Assembly (NCBI RefSeq): GCF_900996225.1
Contig: NZ_CAAJGL010000101.1
Span: 434,001-498,000, forward strand
From: Paraburkholderia sp. BCC1884
GTDB lineage: Bacteria; Pseudomonadota; Gammaproteobacteria; Burkholderiales; Burkholderiaceae
Direction of reading: 5' to 3'
Length of the DNA: 64,000 bases
Part shown: in pieces, positions 25,986 to 35,402 of the stretch
Layout of the letters: each line of letters starts with the position of its first letter
Position numbering within the stretch: the first letter of the stretch is position 1
Notes under the pieces: generated by a model
Seen by the model: the letters and a program-made list of their open reading frames with translations, nothing else
The model's database searches: none
Told to the model about the DNA's origin: nothing
Position numbers and translations under genes: made by a program

Positions 25986-28900
25986 TTAGCCGGTATTACG
26001 CAGACCCGCCGCAATCCCGTTGATGCTCAGATGAATCCCGCGTCGCACGCGTGCATTGGTATCGCCCGCGCGGTGACGCTTGAGCAACTCCACCTGCAGG
26101 TGATTCAGCGGATCGAGATACGGGAAGCGGTTCTTGATCGAGCGCGCGAGCAGCGGGTTCTCCGCGAGTCGCTCGCTCTTGCCGGTAATCTCCGACAACA
26201 CCTTCGAGGTGCGTTCCCATTCGGCGACGATGCGCTCGAACACATGCTTGCGCAGCTTCTTGTCCGACACGAGCGCCGCGTAACGCGAGGCGACCGCGAG
26301 GTCGGTCTTCGCCAGCACCATGTCCATGTTCGAGAGCAGGTTCGCGAAGAACGGCCACGTCTTGTACATCTTCTTCAGCAGTGCAAGACGGCGTGCGCGT
26401 TCGGCGTCGCTCGGCGCGCTGTCCAGATGCGCGGCCACCGCGCCGCCGAAACCGTACCAGCCGGTCAGCAGCAAACGGCATTGACCCCACGAGAAGCCCC
26501 ACGGAATCGCGCGCAGATCTTCGATCTTGCGTTGCTTCGGGTCCTGCAGCTTGCGCGATGCCGGACGGCTGCCGATGTTCAACTCCGCGATCTCCGCGAT
26601 CGGCGTGGACTCGAAGAAGTACTCCTTGAAGCCCGGGGTTTCGTACACCAGCGCGCGATACGAAGCCATGGCCGCGTCGGAGAGTTGCTGCATGGTTTCT
26701 TCGAACACGGGCAGTTGTTCGGGCGCATTGCCGTGCGGCAGCAGCGAGGCCTCGAGCGTGGCGGCCACCACCGTCTCCAGATTGCGTCGACCGATGTCCG
26801 GGTTGCCGAACTTGCTCGCGATCACTTCGCCTTGCTCGGTCAAACGGATCTGACCGTCGACGGTGCCCGGCGGCTGCGACAGAATCGCCTGATAGGTCGG
26901 GCCGCCGCCACGGCCCACGGTGCCTCCGCGTCCATGGAACAGGCGCAGGGTCACGCCGCGCTCGTTGAACAGCGACACCAGCGCGAGTTCGGCGCGATAG
27001 AGCTCCCAGTTCGACGTGAGGAAACCGCCGTCCTTGTTGCTGTCCGAATAGCCGAGCATCACTTCCTGCTCGTTGCCTTGATGCTCGATCAGCGCGTCGA
27101 CGCCCGGCAACGCGATCAGATCGCGCATGATGTGCGGCGCGTTGCGCAAGTCGGGGATCGTCTCGAACAGCGGAATCACCATCAGGCCCGCGCGCGCCGG
27201 ATCGTTGGCGTCGCCCAGGCGGCCGTGCAGCAGGCCGGTCTCCTTTTGCAGCAACATCACTTCGACCAGATCGCTAACCGTTTCCGTGTGCGAAATGATG
27301 TAGTTGCGCACCGCGCGCGAGCCGAATTTTTCCCGCGTGACACGCGCTTCCTCGAGCACGCCGAGTTCGCTCTTCACGAGATCGGAGTAGTCGGCATACG
27401 GCAGACGCAGCGGACGCGGCTGCGCCAGTTCCGCGAGCAGTACCTCGAGCTTGTCCGCTTCGGACAGCGCCGCGTAGTCTTCTTCGACGCCCGCGCGTTT
27501 GAGCAGCTCGGCGATCACCGCTTCGTGGATGTCGGAGCTTTGGCGCAGGTCGATGCTCGCCAGATGGAAGCCGAACACTTCGGCGGCGCGGGCGAGCGGC
27601 GACAGGCGCGGCGCCGCGAGCGGCGCGCCATGATGTTCGGCGAGCGAATCGATCAGCACGTGCAGATCACGCACGAACTCGGCGGAATCCGCATACGGCG
27701 TGGCGCGCACCGGCGCGGCGCCCCGACCCGCGCTGCGCACCGGCACACTGCCTTCGCCGAGACGCACGCGTGCGCTTGCGGCGAGGCGCGTGTACATGCC
27801 GATCAATGCGCGACGATACGGCTCGTCGGTGCGATGCGGCGACTGGTCGGGCGACGCGTCGGCGAGTGCCTTGAGCGCATCGCTCGCGCCGGCCAGCAGG
27901 TTCGACACCGACAACTCGGCGCCGAGCTTGTGCACTTGTTCCATGTAGTGCTCGAAGATCACCGCGGCCTGGCGGGTGATCGCGTGTTCGAGCGTTTCGG
28001 CCGTGACGTTCGGATTGCCGTCGCGGTCGCCTCCGATCCAGCTGCCCATCTGGAAGAACGGCGGCAGGCGTGCCTCGATACCGTGCTCGCGCAGCGCGTC
28101 TTCGATATCGGCGTACAGCGCCGGGATTTCTTCGAGGAAGGTGGCGCGGTAGTACGACAGCGCGTTCTCGATTTCATCGGCCACGGTGAGGCGCGAATCG
28201 CGCAGCATGCGTGTTTGCCACAGCGAGGTGACGCGCGCGCGCAGCATCGCTTCATTGTGGGTGCGTTCGCGGTCGGTCAACTGCTGGTCGCGTTCGGCGA
28301 GCAGGCGCGCCACGTCGTGCTGCGCGTCGAGAATGCTCTTGCGCTGCACTTCGGTCGGGTGCGCGGTGAGCACGGGGACGATCAGCGCGTTGTTGAAGAA
28401 CTGCTGCAGGACCGGTGTTGCGGCGGCGCCCGCTTCGACGAGCCGTTCGAGCGCATGCGCGATGGTGCCCGCCTGCGAGGTCGAACCGGCCAGCGCGTGA
28501 ATCCGGTGACGGCGATTGCGGTGACGGTCTTCGGCGATATTCGCGAGGTGCGAGAAGTAGCTAAATGCGCGCACCACGCTGACCGTCTGTTCCGGGCTCA
28601 ACGAACGTAGTTTCTTGTCGAGCGTCTGGGCGGCGGTGCTATCGTCTTCGCGACGAAAACGCACGGCGGTCTGGCGGATCGTTTCGACCACGTCGAACAC
28701 CGCGTCGCCTTCCTGTTCGCGCAGTACGTCGCCGAGCAGGCGTCCCAGATAACGGATGTCCTGAAACAGCGGATGGTCCTTGTCCTCGCGCGTGCGGCCG
28801 TTGCCTTTCGGTGCGGGCGTGGACGTCTCGCCCGAGACGGCTTGCAGCGTCGGCGCCTTGCCGGTTTGCGGCGCGGCGGCGAGCGACTTGATCTTCGTGG

Positions 28901-29216
28901 AGCCGGCCTTGGCCGACTTGCCTGCCGGCGCGGCGGCGCTCGTCTGCGTCGTCCGGTCGGTCCTGACCGCTTTGACGGCCTTCACTGCCTTCACGTTCTT
29001 TTCCGTTTTGACAGGCGTAGAGGCCTTGGCGGCTTTGCCGGCCTTGGCGGTGTTCGCGGCCTGGGCGGCTTTGCCCGCGCGTTTGGCCGATGTCGGCGCA
29101 ACCGGGTCGGCGGAAATGGCAGAAGCGGCGGCGGGCGCCGTGGCGGCGTCGGCCGCACGAGCGTTGGGCGATGCAGTGTTGCGGCGGGCAGGGCGCGCCG
29201 ATCCAGAAGACGTCAC
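25986..29216 (-). CDS. ppc: Phosphoenolpyruvate carboxylase with a long basic N-terminal tail
   Basis: A 1076-residue protein; the E. coli enzyme has 883. It fixes bicarbonate onto PEP to give oxaloacetate. The catalytic core starts near residue 148 (HPLFQDIRYLGRLLGDVL) and carries LTAHPTEVQRKS, GSWIGGDRDGNPNV and the glycine-rich loop FHGRGGTVGRGGG. The first ~145 residues are Ala/Lys/Pro/Ser-rich with KAAKA and KAVKAVKAV repeats, like a histone-H1 tail. The start is a GTG with AGGAA upstream; no ATG falls between it and the core. A terminator lies just past the stop. Confidence 0.96.
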   Translation of the reverse strand: MTSSGSARPARRNTASPNARAADAATAPAAASAISADPVAPTSAKRAGKAAQAANTAKAGKAAKASTPVKTEKNVKAVKAVKAVRTDRTTQTSAAAPAGKSAKAGSTKIKSLAAAPQTGKAPTLQAVSGETSTPAPKGNGRTREDKDHPLFQDIRYLGRLLGDVLREQEGDAVFDVVETIRQTAVRFRREDDSTAAQTLDKKLRSLSPEQTVSVVRAFSYFSHLANIAEDRHRNRRHRIHALAGSTSQAGTIAHALERLVEAGAAATPVLQQFFNNALIVPVLTAHPTEVQRKSILDAQHDVARLLAERDQQLTDRERTHNEAMLRARVTSLWQTRMLRDSRLTVADEIENALSYYRATFLEEIPALYADIEDALREHGIEARLPPFFQMGSWIGGDRDGNPNVTAETLEHAITRQAAVIFEHYMEQVHKLGAELSVSNLLAGASDALKALADASPDQSPHRTDEPYRRALIGMYTRLAASARVRLGEGSVPVRSAGRGAAPVRATPYADSAEFVRDLHVLIDSLAEHHGAPLAAPRLSPLARAAEVFGFHLASIDLRQSSDIHEAVIAELLKRAGVEEDYAALSEADKLEVLLAELAQPRPLRLPYADYSDLVKSELGVLEEARVTREKFGSRAVRNYIISHTETVSDLVEVMLLQKETGLLHGRLGDANDPARAGLMVIPLFETIPDLRNAPHIMRDLIALPGVDALIEHQGNEQEVMLGYSDSNKDGGFLTSNWELYRAELALVSLFNERGVTLRLFHGRGGTVGRGGGPTYQAILSQPPGTVDGQIRLTEQGEVIASKFGNPDIGRRNLETVVAATLEASLLPHGNAPEQLPVFEETMQQLSDAAMASYRALVYETPGFKEYFFESTPIAEIAELNIGSRPASRKLQDPKQRKIEDLRAIPWGFSWGQCRLLLTGWYGFGGAVAAHLDSAPSDAERARRLALLKKMYKTWPFFANLLSNMDMVLAKTDLAVASRYAALVSDKKLRKHVFERIVAEWERTSKVLSEITGKSERLAENPLLARSIKNRFPYLDPLNHLQVELLKRHRAGDTNARVRRGIHLSINGIAAGLRNTG

Positions 29217-29601
29217 GATGGGTTTCCTCAGGGAAGCCAGGGTCTGTTGAGTGATGAACTGCTACTGCGGAACTGCACTATGAACTGCAACGTGAACTGC
29301 ACGAAACGGTATGCGCCGATGGCCATACGCTGGAGAGAATGGTCGCGCCGTCTGGCGCCGCGACCCAACATACGAGGCGCACGCAATACGCCCGCGGCCC
29401 GTCGCGCCGCATTGCATCATCCCGCATGCCGCAGCACGGTGCGCGAACGACCGTGCGTGAACAGACCGGGACGGGGCAGGCGCGCGAGGCCCGTCTCCTC
29501 CATCGATACCGCGTCGGCACGGCGTCTGGCTGTGTCTTGAGACACAGGGGCGCGTGCTAACATTGATTGTTATTACATCCCGTCATTCGATCAGCAAGCT
29601 A
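29217..29601. other. Divergent promoter region of ppc and hemC
   Basis: No gene. Contains a perfect palindrome (29531-29546) close to hemC. I cannot pick certain promoters. Confidence 0.5.
29531..29546. promoter_or_regulatory. 16-bp palindrome upstream of hemC
   Basis: TGTGTCT-TG-AGACACA with perfect seven-base arms, 55 bases before the hemC start codon. It could be an operator or a leader hairpin. Confidence 0.45.
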
Positions 29602-30600
29602 ATGAACACCGAGACGTTTTCTGCGCCACCCCACACGCTTGTGATTGCGTCGCGAGAAAGCCGCCTGGCTATGTGGCAGGCGGAGCATGTGCGATGTGCG
29701 CTGCACAAATTATATCCATCTTGTGACGTAAAAATCCTCGGAATGACGACACGTGGCGATCAAATTCTCGATCGCACCCTGTCGAAGGTCGGCGGCAAGG
29801 GCCTCTTCGTCAAGGAACTGGAAGCCGCGCTGGCCGACGGCCGCGCCGATCTGGCCGTGCACTCGCTCAAAGACGTGCCCATGAGCTTGCCCGACGGCTT
29901 TGCGCTGTCCACCATCATGGAACGCGAAGACCCGCGCGACGCTCTGGTCTCGAACGACTACGACTCGCTTGCCGCATTGCCGGCGGCCGCCGTGGTCGGC
30001 ACCTCCAGCCTGCGCCGCGAGGCCATGTTGCGCATGCGCTACCCGCATCTCGAAGTGCGGCCGTTGCGCGGCAACCTGGACACGCGTCTGTCGAAACTCG
30101 ATCGCGGCGATTACGCGGCGATCATTCTGGCCGCAGCAGGCCTGAAGCGTCTGGGTCTGGGCGATCGCATCCGTGCATTGCTCGATCCCGAAGACAGCTT
30201 GCCGGCAGCCGGTCAGGGCGCACTCGGTATCGAGATTCGCGCGGACCGTGCCGAACTCGCCGCATGGCTCGCGCCGCTGCATCACGAACATACCGCTGCG
30301 GCGGTCGAGGCGGAACGCATGGTGTCGCGCGTACTCGGCGGCAGTTGCGAGGTGCCGCTCGCCGCCTACGCCGCGTGGCATGACGGTGCGCTGCATCTGC
30401 GCGGCATCGTCGCGACGCCCGACGGGCAGCGTGTGTTGAGTGCGCAGGCATCGGCGCCGGCGCCTACCGTCGAGCGCGCGATCGCACTCGGCCAGGAAGT
30501 GGCGAGCGCGCTCGAACAGCAAGGCGCGATGGATATCGTTCGCGCGCTCAGCACCGCCAGCGGACCCGGTGCGGCGAACGACGCGGCGACCGGCGACTGA
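29602..30600 (+). CDS. hemC: Hydroxymethylbilane synthase (porphobilinogen deaminase)
   Basis: A 332-residue enzyme that joins four porphobilinogens to hydroxymethylbilane. VIASRESRLAMWQAEHV opens the enzyme, KDVPMSLPDGF and SSLRREAMLRMRYP are the conserved substrate-binding segments, and GGSCEVPLAAYA holds the cysteine that carries the dipyrromethane cofactor. I prefer the ATG at 29602 over one 16 codons upstream. Its stop shares one base with the start of the next gene (TGATG). Confidence 0.96.
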   Translation: MNTETFSAPPHTLVIASRESRLAMWQAEHVRCALHKLYPSCDVKILGMTTRGDQILDRTLSKVGGKGLFVKELEAALADGRADLAVHSLKDVPMSLPDGFALSTIMEREDPRDALVSNDYDSLAALPAAAVVGTSSLRREAMLRMRYPHLEVRPLRGNLDTRLSKLDRGDYAAIILAAAGLKRLGLGDRIRALLDPEDSLPAAGQGALGIEIRADRAELAAWLAPLHHEHTAAAVEAERMVSRVLGGSCEVPLAAYAAWHDGALHLRGIVATPDGQRVLSAQASAPAPTVERAIALGQEVASALEQQGAMDIVRALSTASGPGAANDAATGD

Positions 30601-32618
30601 TGGCGGCCGATATCTCCGGCAACACCTCTTCATCCGTCGGCAAGGCGGCGTTCACGGTCGTGATTACGCGACCGGCCGGTCAGTCGAACGAACTGATTGC
30701 GCGGCTCGCCGAGGCCGGCGTCGCCACGCTCGACTTCCCGTTGATCGACATCGCGCCCGTCACAGACGCCGCACCGTTGCGCGCCGCGCTGGCTTCGCTG
30801 GAACGTTATGCGCTGGTCGTGTTCGTGTCGCCGAATGCGGTCGACCAGGCCTTCGCCCACAGCGACGCGATCTGGCCGCACGCGTTGCCGATCGGCGTGG
30901 TCGGGCCGGGCAGCGTGCAGACGCTGGCGCGCCACGGTGTCGCCGCGCCGGCGTACAAGGTCATCAGCCCGTCGTCCGGCACCGATGAAGAATCGGCGCG
31001 CTTCGACTCCGAAGGTCTGTTCGCCGCGATCGACACGGCGCTCGGCGCCACCAGTCTCGAAGGCAAGCGCGTGCTGATCGTGCGCGGCGACGGCGGCCGC
31101 GAATGGCTCGCGGAGCGTCTGCGCGAAGCCGGCGCCGAAGTCGAGACAGTCGCCGCCTATCGGCGCCTCGTGCCCGAACCCACGATCGGCGGCTGGGCGC
31201 GCGTGCACGAACTGCTCGCCGGCGCGCCGCACGCGTGGCTGCTGACCAGCTCGGAAGGCGTGCGCAATCTCAACGAACTCGCCCACGACCATCTCACCGC
31301 CGACGAAATCGTGCAGCTCAAACGCGCGCCTCTCGTCACGCCGCATCCGCGTATCGCGCAGACCGCGCGGGCGTTGGGTTTTGATAGCATGACGGTGTCC
31401 GGCGCGGGCGACGAGTGCATTGCCCGGGCTCTGCTTGCCGCCGTCCCGACCGTAGTTCAACCGGTACCGTCCAATCCGGCTCATTCACCGGCTAAATCAC
31501 GCATGACTGAAACGAACGCATCCACGAACGCTTCATCCCAGCCGGCCGCGACCACTGCGTTGCCGCCGAATCAACCCTTCACGCCCTATGAAGCGCAAAA
31601 GCGCCACAGCGCGAGCGGACCGCTGCTGTGGGCTGTCGTCGTGATCCTGGCTTGCGCGGCGGGTGGCGGCGGCTTCGTGCTCAACCGCAAACTGGAACGC
31701 GCCGAGCAGCAGCTCGCGCAGCGTCAGCAGGCCAACGACACGCAGACCAACGAACTGCGCATCAAGACCGAGCAGGCGCTGGCCACGGTGCATCAATCGG
31801 ATGCGCAGGTCGCGCAACTCGAAGGCAAGCTTGCCGATTCGCAAACCGCACAGCAGGCCTTGCAGCAGCAATACACCGATCTCGCGCGTAATCGCGACGA
31901 CTGGACGCTCGCCGAAGTCGGGCAGATGCTGTCGGCGGCGAGCCAGCAGTTGCAGCTCACCGGCAACACGCAGCTCGCACTGTTTGCGCTGCAAAGCGCG
32001 GACACGCGCCTCGCCGCATCGGACAGCCCGCAAGCCGTCACGGTGCGCAAGGCCATCGCGCAGGACATCGACAAACTGAAGGCCGCGCCGTCCACCGATC
32101 TGACGGGTCTGGCCATCAAGCTCGATAACGCCATCGATCAGGTCGACAGCCTGCCGCTGTCGGGCGAAGCGCCGATCGCGCACGCCACGCCGAAGGCCGC
32201 CACGTGGGCCGACACGGCGCAGGTGGCGGCGGCCACCGGCGAGCCGCGCTGGAAAGTTTGGTGGCGCGAAGTGACCAGCGGCATCGGCCAGCAGTTGACG
32301 AGCCTCGTGCAGGTGCGCCGCATCGACAATGCCGACGCGATGCTGGTCACGCCGGATGAAGGCTATTTCGTGCGCGAAAATCTGAAGCTGCGTTTGCTGT
32401 CGGCGCGTCTTGCGCTGCTCTCGCGCAATCAGACCACGCTGAAGTCCGATCTGCTGGCGGCGCAGAACGCGCTCACGCGGTACTTCGACAACTCGTCGAA
32501 GCAGACGCTGAACGTGATCGATCTGGTCAAGCAGGTGGATGGGGGTTCGGCGGCGGTTGAACTGCCGAATCTGAGCACCAGCCTGCAAGCCGTCAATCAA
32601 TACCGGAGCCGAGGCTAA
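30600..32618 (+). CDS. hemDX: Fused uroporphyrinogen-III synthase and HemX
   Basis: A 672-residue fusion. Residues ~18-285 are HemD, which cyclises hydroxymethylbilane with ring-D inversion (VVITRPAGQSNEL, LVVFVSPNAVDQAF, LLTSSEGVRNL). A short linker is followed by one transmembrane helix (~345-365, LLWAVVVILACAAGGGGFVL), a Gln/Ala-rich coiled coil (~368-430) and the HemX domain of unknown function. In E. coli hemD and hemX are separate genes. Fusion tethers HemD to the membrane. The ATG overlaps the hemC stop, and hemY follows one base after the stop. Confidence 0.93.
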   Translation: MAADISGNTSSSVGKAAFTVVITRPAGQSNELIARLAEAGVATLDFPLIDIAPVTDAAPLRAALASLERYALVVFVSPNAVDQAFAHSDAIWPHALPIGVVGPGSVQTLARHGVAAPAYKVISPSSGTDEESARFDSEGLFAAIDTALGATSLEGKRVLIVRGDGGREWLAERLREAGAEVETVAAYRRLVPEPTIGGWARVHELLAGAPHAWLLTSSEGVRNLNELAHDHLTADEIVQLKRAPLVTPHPRIAQTARALGFDSMTVSGAGDECIARALLAAVPTVVQPVPSNPAHSPAKSRMTETNASTNASSQPAATTALPPNQPFTPYEAQKRHSASGPLLWAVVVILACAAGGGGFVLNRKLERAEQQLAQRQQANDTQTNELRIKTEQALATVHQSDAQVAQLEGKLADSQTAQQALQQQYTDLARNRDDWTLAEVGQMLSAASQQLQLTGNTQLALFALQSADTRLAASDSPQAVTVRKAIAQDIDKLKAAPSTDLTGLAIKLDNAIDQVDSLPLSGEAPIAHATPKAATWADTAQVAAATGEPRWKVWWREVTSGIGQQLTSLVQVRRIDNADAMLVTPDEGYFVRENLKLRLLSARLALLSRNQTTLKSDLLAAQNALTRYFDNSSKQTLNVIDLVKQVDGGSAAVELPNLSTSLQAVNQYRSRG

Positions 32619-32619
32619 C

Positions 32620-33810
32620 ATGGCGATCCGGGGACTTCTATGGCTTGCGTTGCTGTTCGCCGTCGCGGTGGTGCTGGCGGTGGTGGGGCGCTTCGATATG
32701 GGGCAGGTGCTGCTGATCTATCCGCCGTACCGCGTCGACATTTCGCTGAATCTGTTCGTGGTCGGGCTGGTGGTGTTGTTCGTCCTGCTGTACGCCTTGC
32801 TGCGTATCGTCCGCAATATCTGGCGCATGCCGCAACGCGTGGCCGCTTACCGCGCACGCTCGCGGGTCGCGAAAGCGCATGCCGCGCTGCGCGATGCAAT
32901 CGGCAATCTGTACGCCGGACGTTTTTCGCGCGCTGAAAAAGCCGCGAAAGATGCGCTCGCGAATGGCGACAACAAGGGCGCGGCCGGTTTGATCGCGGCC
33001 ACTGCCGCGCATCGCATGCATGAGTACGGCCGGCGCGACGAATGGCTCGCGCAGATCAGCGAAGCCGACTGGCAGGACGCGCGTCTGATGGCCACCGCTG
33101 ACATGCGCGCCGACGGCCGCGACGCGGACGGCGCGTTGACCGCGCTGACCGAGATGCAATCGCAGGGCGCGCGCCGCATTCACGCGCAGCAGATCATGTT
33201 GCGCGCGCAACAGCAATTGAAGAACTGGGGCGAAGTGCTCAAGCTCGTCAAGACGCTCGAAAAGCGCGAAGCGATTCACCCGGCCGTGGCGGTGCGTCTG
33301 CGTCAGCTTGCGGCGGAGAATCTGCTGCGCGATCGTCGCCATAACGCGGATGCGCTGCTGGAACTATGGACTTCGCTGTCGGCGACCGAGCGTCATTCGC
33401 CGCGTCTGGCCGATCTCGCCGCCGAGCTGCTGGTGTCGCTGAACCGGCCGGTGGAAGCGCGCAAGATCGTCGAGGAAGCGCTCGCGCAGAACTGGGACGC
33501 GCGTCTGCTGCGCCGCTATCCGGACACGACGGCGGGCGACGCTTTGCCGCTGATCCAGAAGGCCGAAGCCTGGCAGAAGGATCGTCCGGAAGACGCGGAC
33601 CTGATGTTTGCGCTCGGCCGCCTGTGCCTGCATCAGCAGTTGTGGGGCAAGGCGCAATCGTTCCTCGAACGCGCGCTGAAACTGGCCGACAACGAGACGC
33701 TGAAGATTCGCTCGCATCGCGCGTTGGCGCGTTTGCACGAGCAGCTTGGCGATGCGGACAAAGCGAGCCAGCACTATCGCGAAAGCTCGCTGGCGATGAA
33801 CGTGGTTTGA
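32620..33810 (+). CDS. hemY: HemY, haem-biosynthesis-associated TPR protein
   Basis: A 396-residue inner-membrane protein with two N-terminal helices (residues ~4-22 and ~42-62), then a HemY_N segment (RVAAYRARSRVAKAHAALRDAI) and TPR-like helical repeats to the C-terminus. Proteobacterial HemY is not a protoporphyrinogen oxidase; it likely scaffolds late haem enzymes. Last gene of hemC-hemDX-hemY. Confidence 0.92.
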   Translation: MAIRGLLWLALLFAVAVVLAVVGRFDMGQVLLIYPPYRVDISLNLFVVGLVVLFVLLYALLRIVRNIWRMPQRVAAYRARSRVAKAHAALRDAIGNLYAGRFSRAEKAAKDALANGDNKGAAGLIAATAAHRMHEYGRRDEWLAQISEADWQDARLMATADMRADGRDADGALTALTEMQSQGARRIHAQQIMLRAQQQLKNWGEVLKLVKTLEKREAIHPAVAVRLRQLAAENLLRDRRHNADALLELWTSLSATERHSPRLADLAAELLVSLNRPVEARKIVEEALAQNWDARLLRRYPDTTAGDALPLIQKAEAWQKDRPEDADLMFALGRLCLHQQLWGKAQSFLERALKLADNETLKIRSHRALARLHEQLGDADKASQHYRESSLAMNVV

Positions 33811-33823
33811 GTTCCCTGGCCAC

Positions 33824-33864
33824 AAAAAAAGCCCTCGGCGTTCTGCAACGCCGAGGGCTTTTTT
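33824..33864. terminator. Bidirectional terminator between hemY and the MFS gene
   Basis: Stem GCCCTCGGCGTT / AACGCCGAGGGC (33831-33842 and 33847-33858), loop CTGC, six T on the right and seven A on the left. It serves both convergent units. Confidence 0.93.
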
Positions 33865-33941
33865 GTTAGCGCTCTAACCCTGAATGACGTCCCGCGTTTG
33901 ACGGCACGACCCGCCTGACGTCATGCATGCGGTAATCCGCG

Positions 33942-35261
33942 TTATTTATTGACCATCTTCGCGGGCACGCTGATCGCGAGCAAGCCGCCCAACACCAGGA
34001 ACGCCGCGAGCATGTACATGCCGGAATCGTTCGCGGCGGTCGCCTGCTTGAGCCAACCCACCGCGTACGGACTCAGAAAGCCCGCCAGATTGCCGATCGA
34101 ATTGATCATGGCGATGCCGGCCGCCGCACCAGTGCCGGCGAGAATCGCTGTCGGCAGACTCCAGAACAGCGGCAGGGTGGTCAGAATTCCCATCGTCGCG
34201 AGCGTGAGCCCGGCCATCGCCAGCACGGTGTTGTGTGCCCACACGACCGAGAGCACGAGACCGACCGCGCCACCGAACGCCGGCAGCGCAATGTGCCAGC
34301 GCCGCTCGCGGGTGCGGTCGGCGCTGCGCGACACGAGCACCATCGCCACCACGGCAGCCGCAAATGGAATCGCGGACAGCAGGCCGATCATGAACGAGTC
34401 GGTCACGCCGGTTGCCTTGATGATGGTAGGCAGCCAGAAGCTCACGCCGTAGAGCCCCATCACGAACGAGAAATACGTGAGACTGAGCATCAGCACGCGC
34501 CCGCTCGTGAGAACCTGACGGATCGGCATGTCGTGCTTGGTGGCTTCTTCGGCGGACACGTGGCGTTCGAGGAGTTGCTGCTCTTCCTTCGTCAGCCATT
34601 TGGCCTTCGAGATGCGATCGTCGAGCATCACGAACACCATCACGCCGACGATCACCGACGGAATCCCTTCGAGCAGAAACAGCCACTGCCAGCCGTGCCA
34701 GCCGTTCATGCCGTTGAAGTTCTTGAGGATGTAGCCCGAGACCGGACCGCCGATCACACCCGAGAGCGCGATCGCCGTCATGAACCAGGTGGTCATGCGG
34801 CCGCGCCGGTGCGACGGATACCAGTACGTGAGGTACAGGATGATGCCGGGAAAGAAGCCCGCTTCGGCAAGACCGAGCAGGAAGCGCATCACGTAGAACA
34901 TGCTCGGCGTGGTGACGAACATGGTCAGCATGGAAATTATGCCCCACGACACCATGATCCGCGCGATCCAGACGCGTGCGCCCACTTTGTGCAGGATCAC
35001 GTTGCTCGGAATTTCGAAGATGAAATAGCCGACGAAGAAAATTCCCGCGCCGAAGCCGTAGACGGCGTCACTCAGACCGAGATCGCTCGTCATTTGCAGC
35101 TTGGCGAAACCGACGTTCACGCGATCGAGATACGCGACCACGTAACAGAGCATGAGCAGCGGCGCGAGCCGCCACGTGACCTTGCGATAGGTCGCTTCTT
35201 CGAACGTGGAAGGTGGCGCACCCGCGCCGGGGTGGTGGAGCGGATTTGCGGGACTAGCCAT
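33942..35261 (-). CDS. MFS transporter, anion:cation symporter (ACS) family
   Basis: A 439-residue transporter with the ACS pattern: a helix-1 YLDRVNVGFAKLQM, FEIPSNVILHKVGARVWIARIM in loop 2-3 and EAGFFPGIILYLTYWYP in helix 4. Family members take up carboxylates such as phthalate, hexuronate, 4-hydroxyphenylacetate or tartrate. The ATG has a GAGGAG site. It is the third gene after an aldehyde dehydrogenase and an SDR on the same strand, which suggests uptake of the compound they oxidise. Confidence 0.9.
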   Translation of the reverse strand: MASPANPLHHPGAGAPPSTFEEATYRKVTWRLAPLLMLCYVVAYLDRVNVGFAKLQMTSDLGLSDAVYGFGAGIFFVGYFIFEIPSNVILHKVGARVWIARIMVSWGIISMLTMFVTTPSMFYVMRFLLGLAEAGFFPGIILYLTYWYPSHRRGRMTTWFMTAIALSGVIGGPVSGYILKNFNGMNGWHGWQWLFLLEGIPSVIVGVMVFVMLDDRISKAKWLTKEEQQLLERHVSAEEATKHDMPIRQVLTSGRVLMLSLTYFSFVMGLYGVSFWLPTIIKATGVTDSFMIGLLSAIPFAAAVVAMVLVSRSADRTRERRWHIALPAFGGAVGLVLSVVWAHNTVLAMAGLTLATMGILTTLPLFWSLPTAILAGTGAAAGIAMINSIGNLAGFLSPYAVGWLKQATAANDSGMYMLAAFLVLGGLLAISVPAKMVNK

Positions 35262-35402
35262 GGTGTCTCCTCTTTTCTTGTGGAATTGAAGTACCGCCGT
35301 CAATCGATTCTAGCCGCGTCAAGTGGTTTGCACGACGAATCGATACCGGGGGAAAACACTGACTTCGCACGGGCTTTGGCTGCCGGCCGCTCCACGCCGA
35401 GG

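Noticed and set aside
25947..28610. Plus-strand open frame of nearly 890 codons
   Set aside because: Antisense to ppc, with composition typical of a reversed high-GC gene and no ribosome-binding site.
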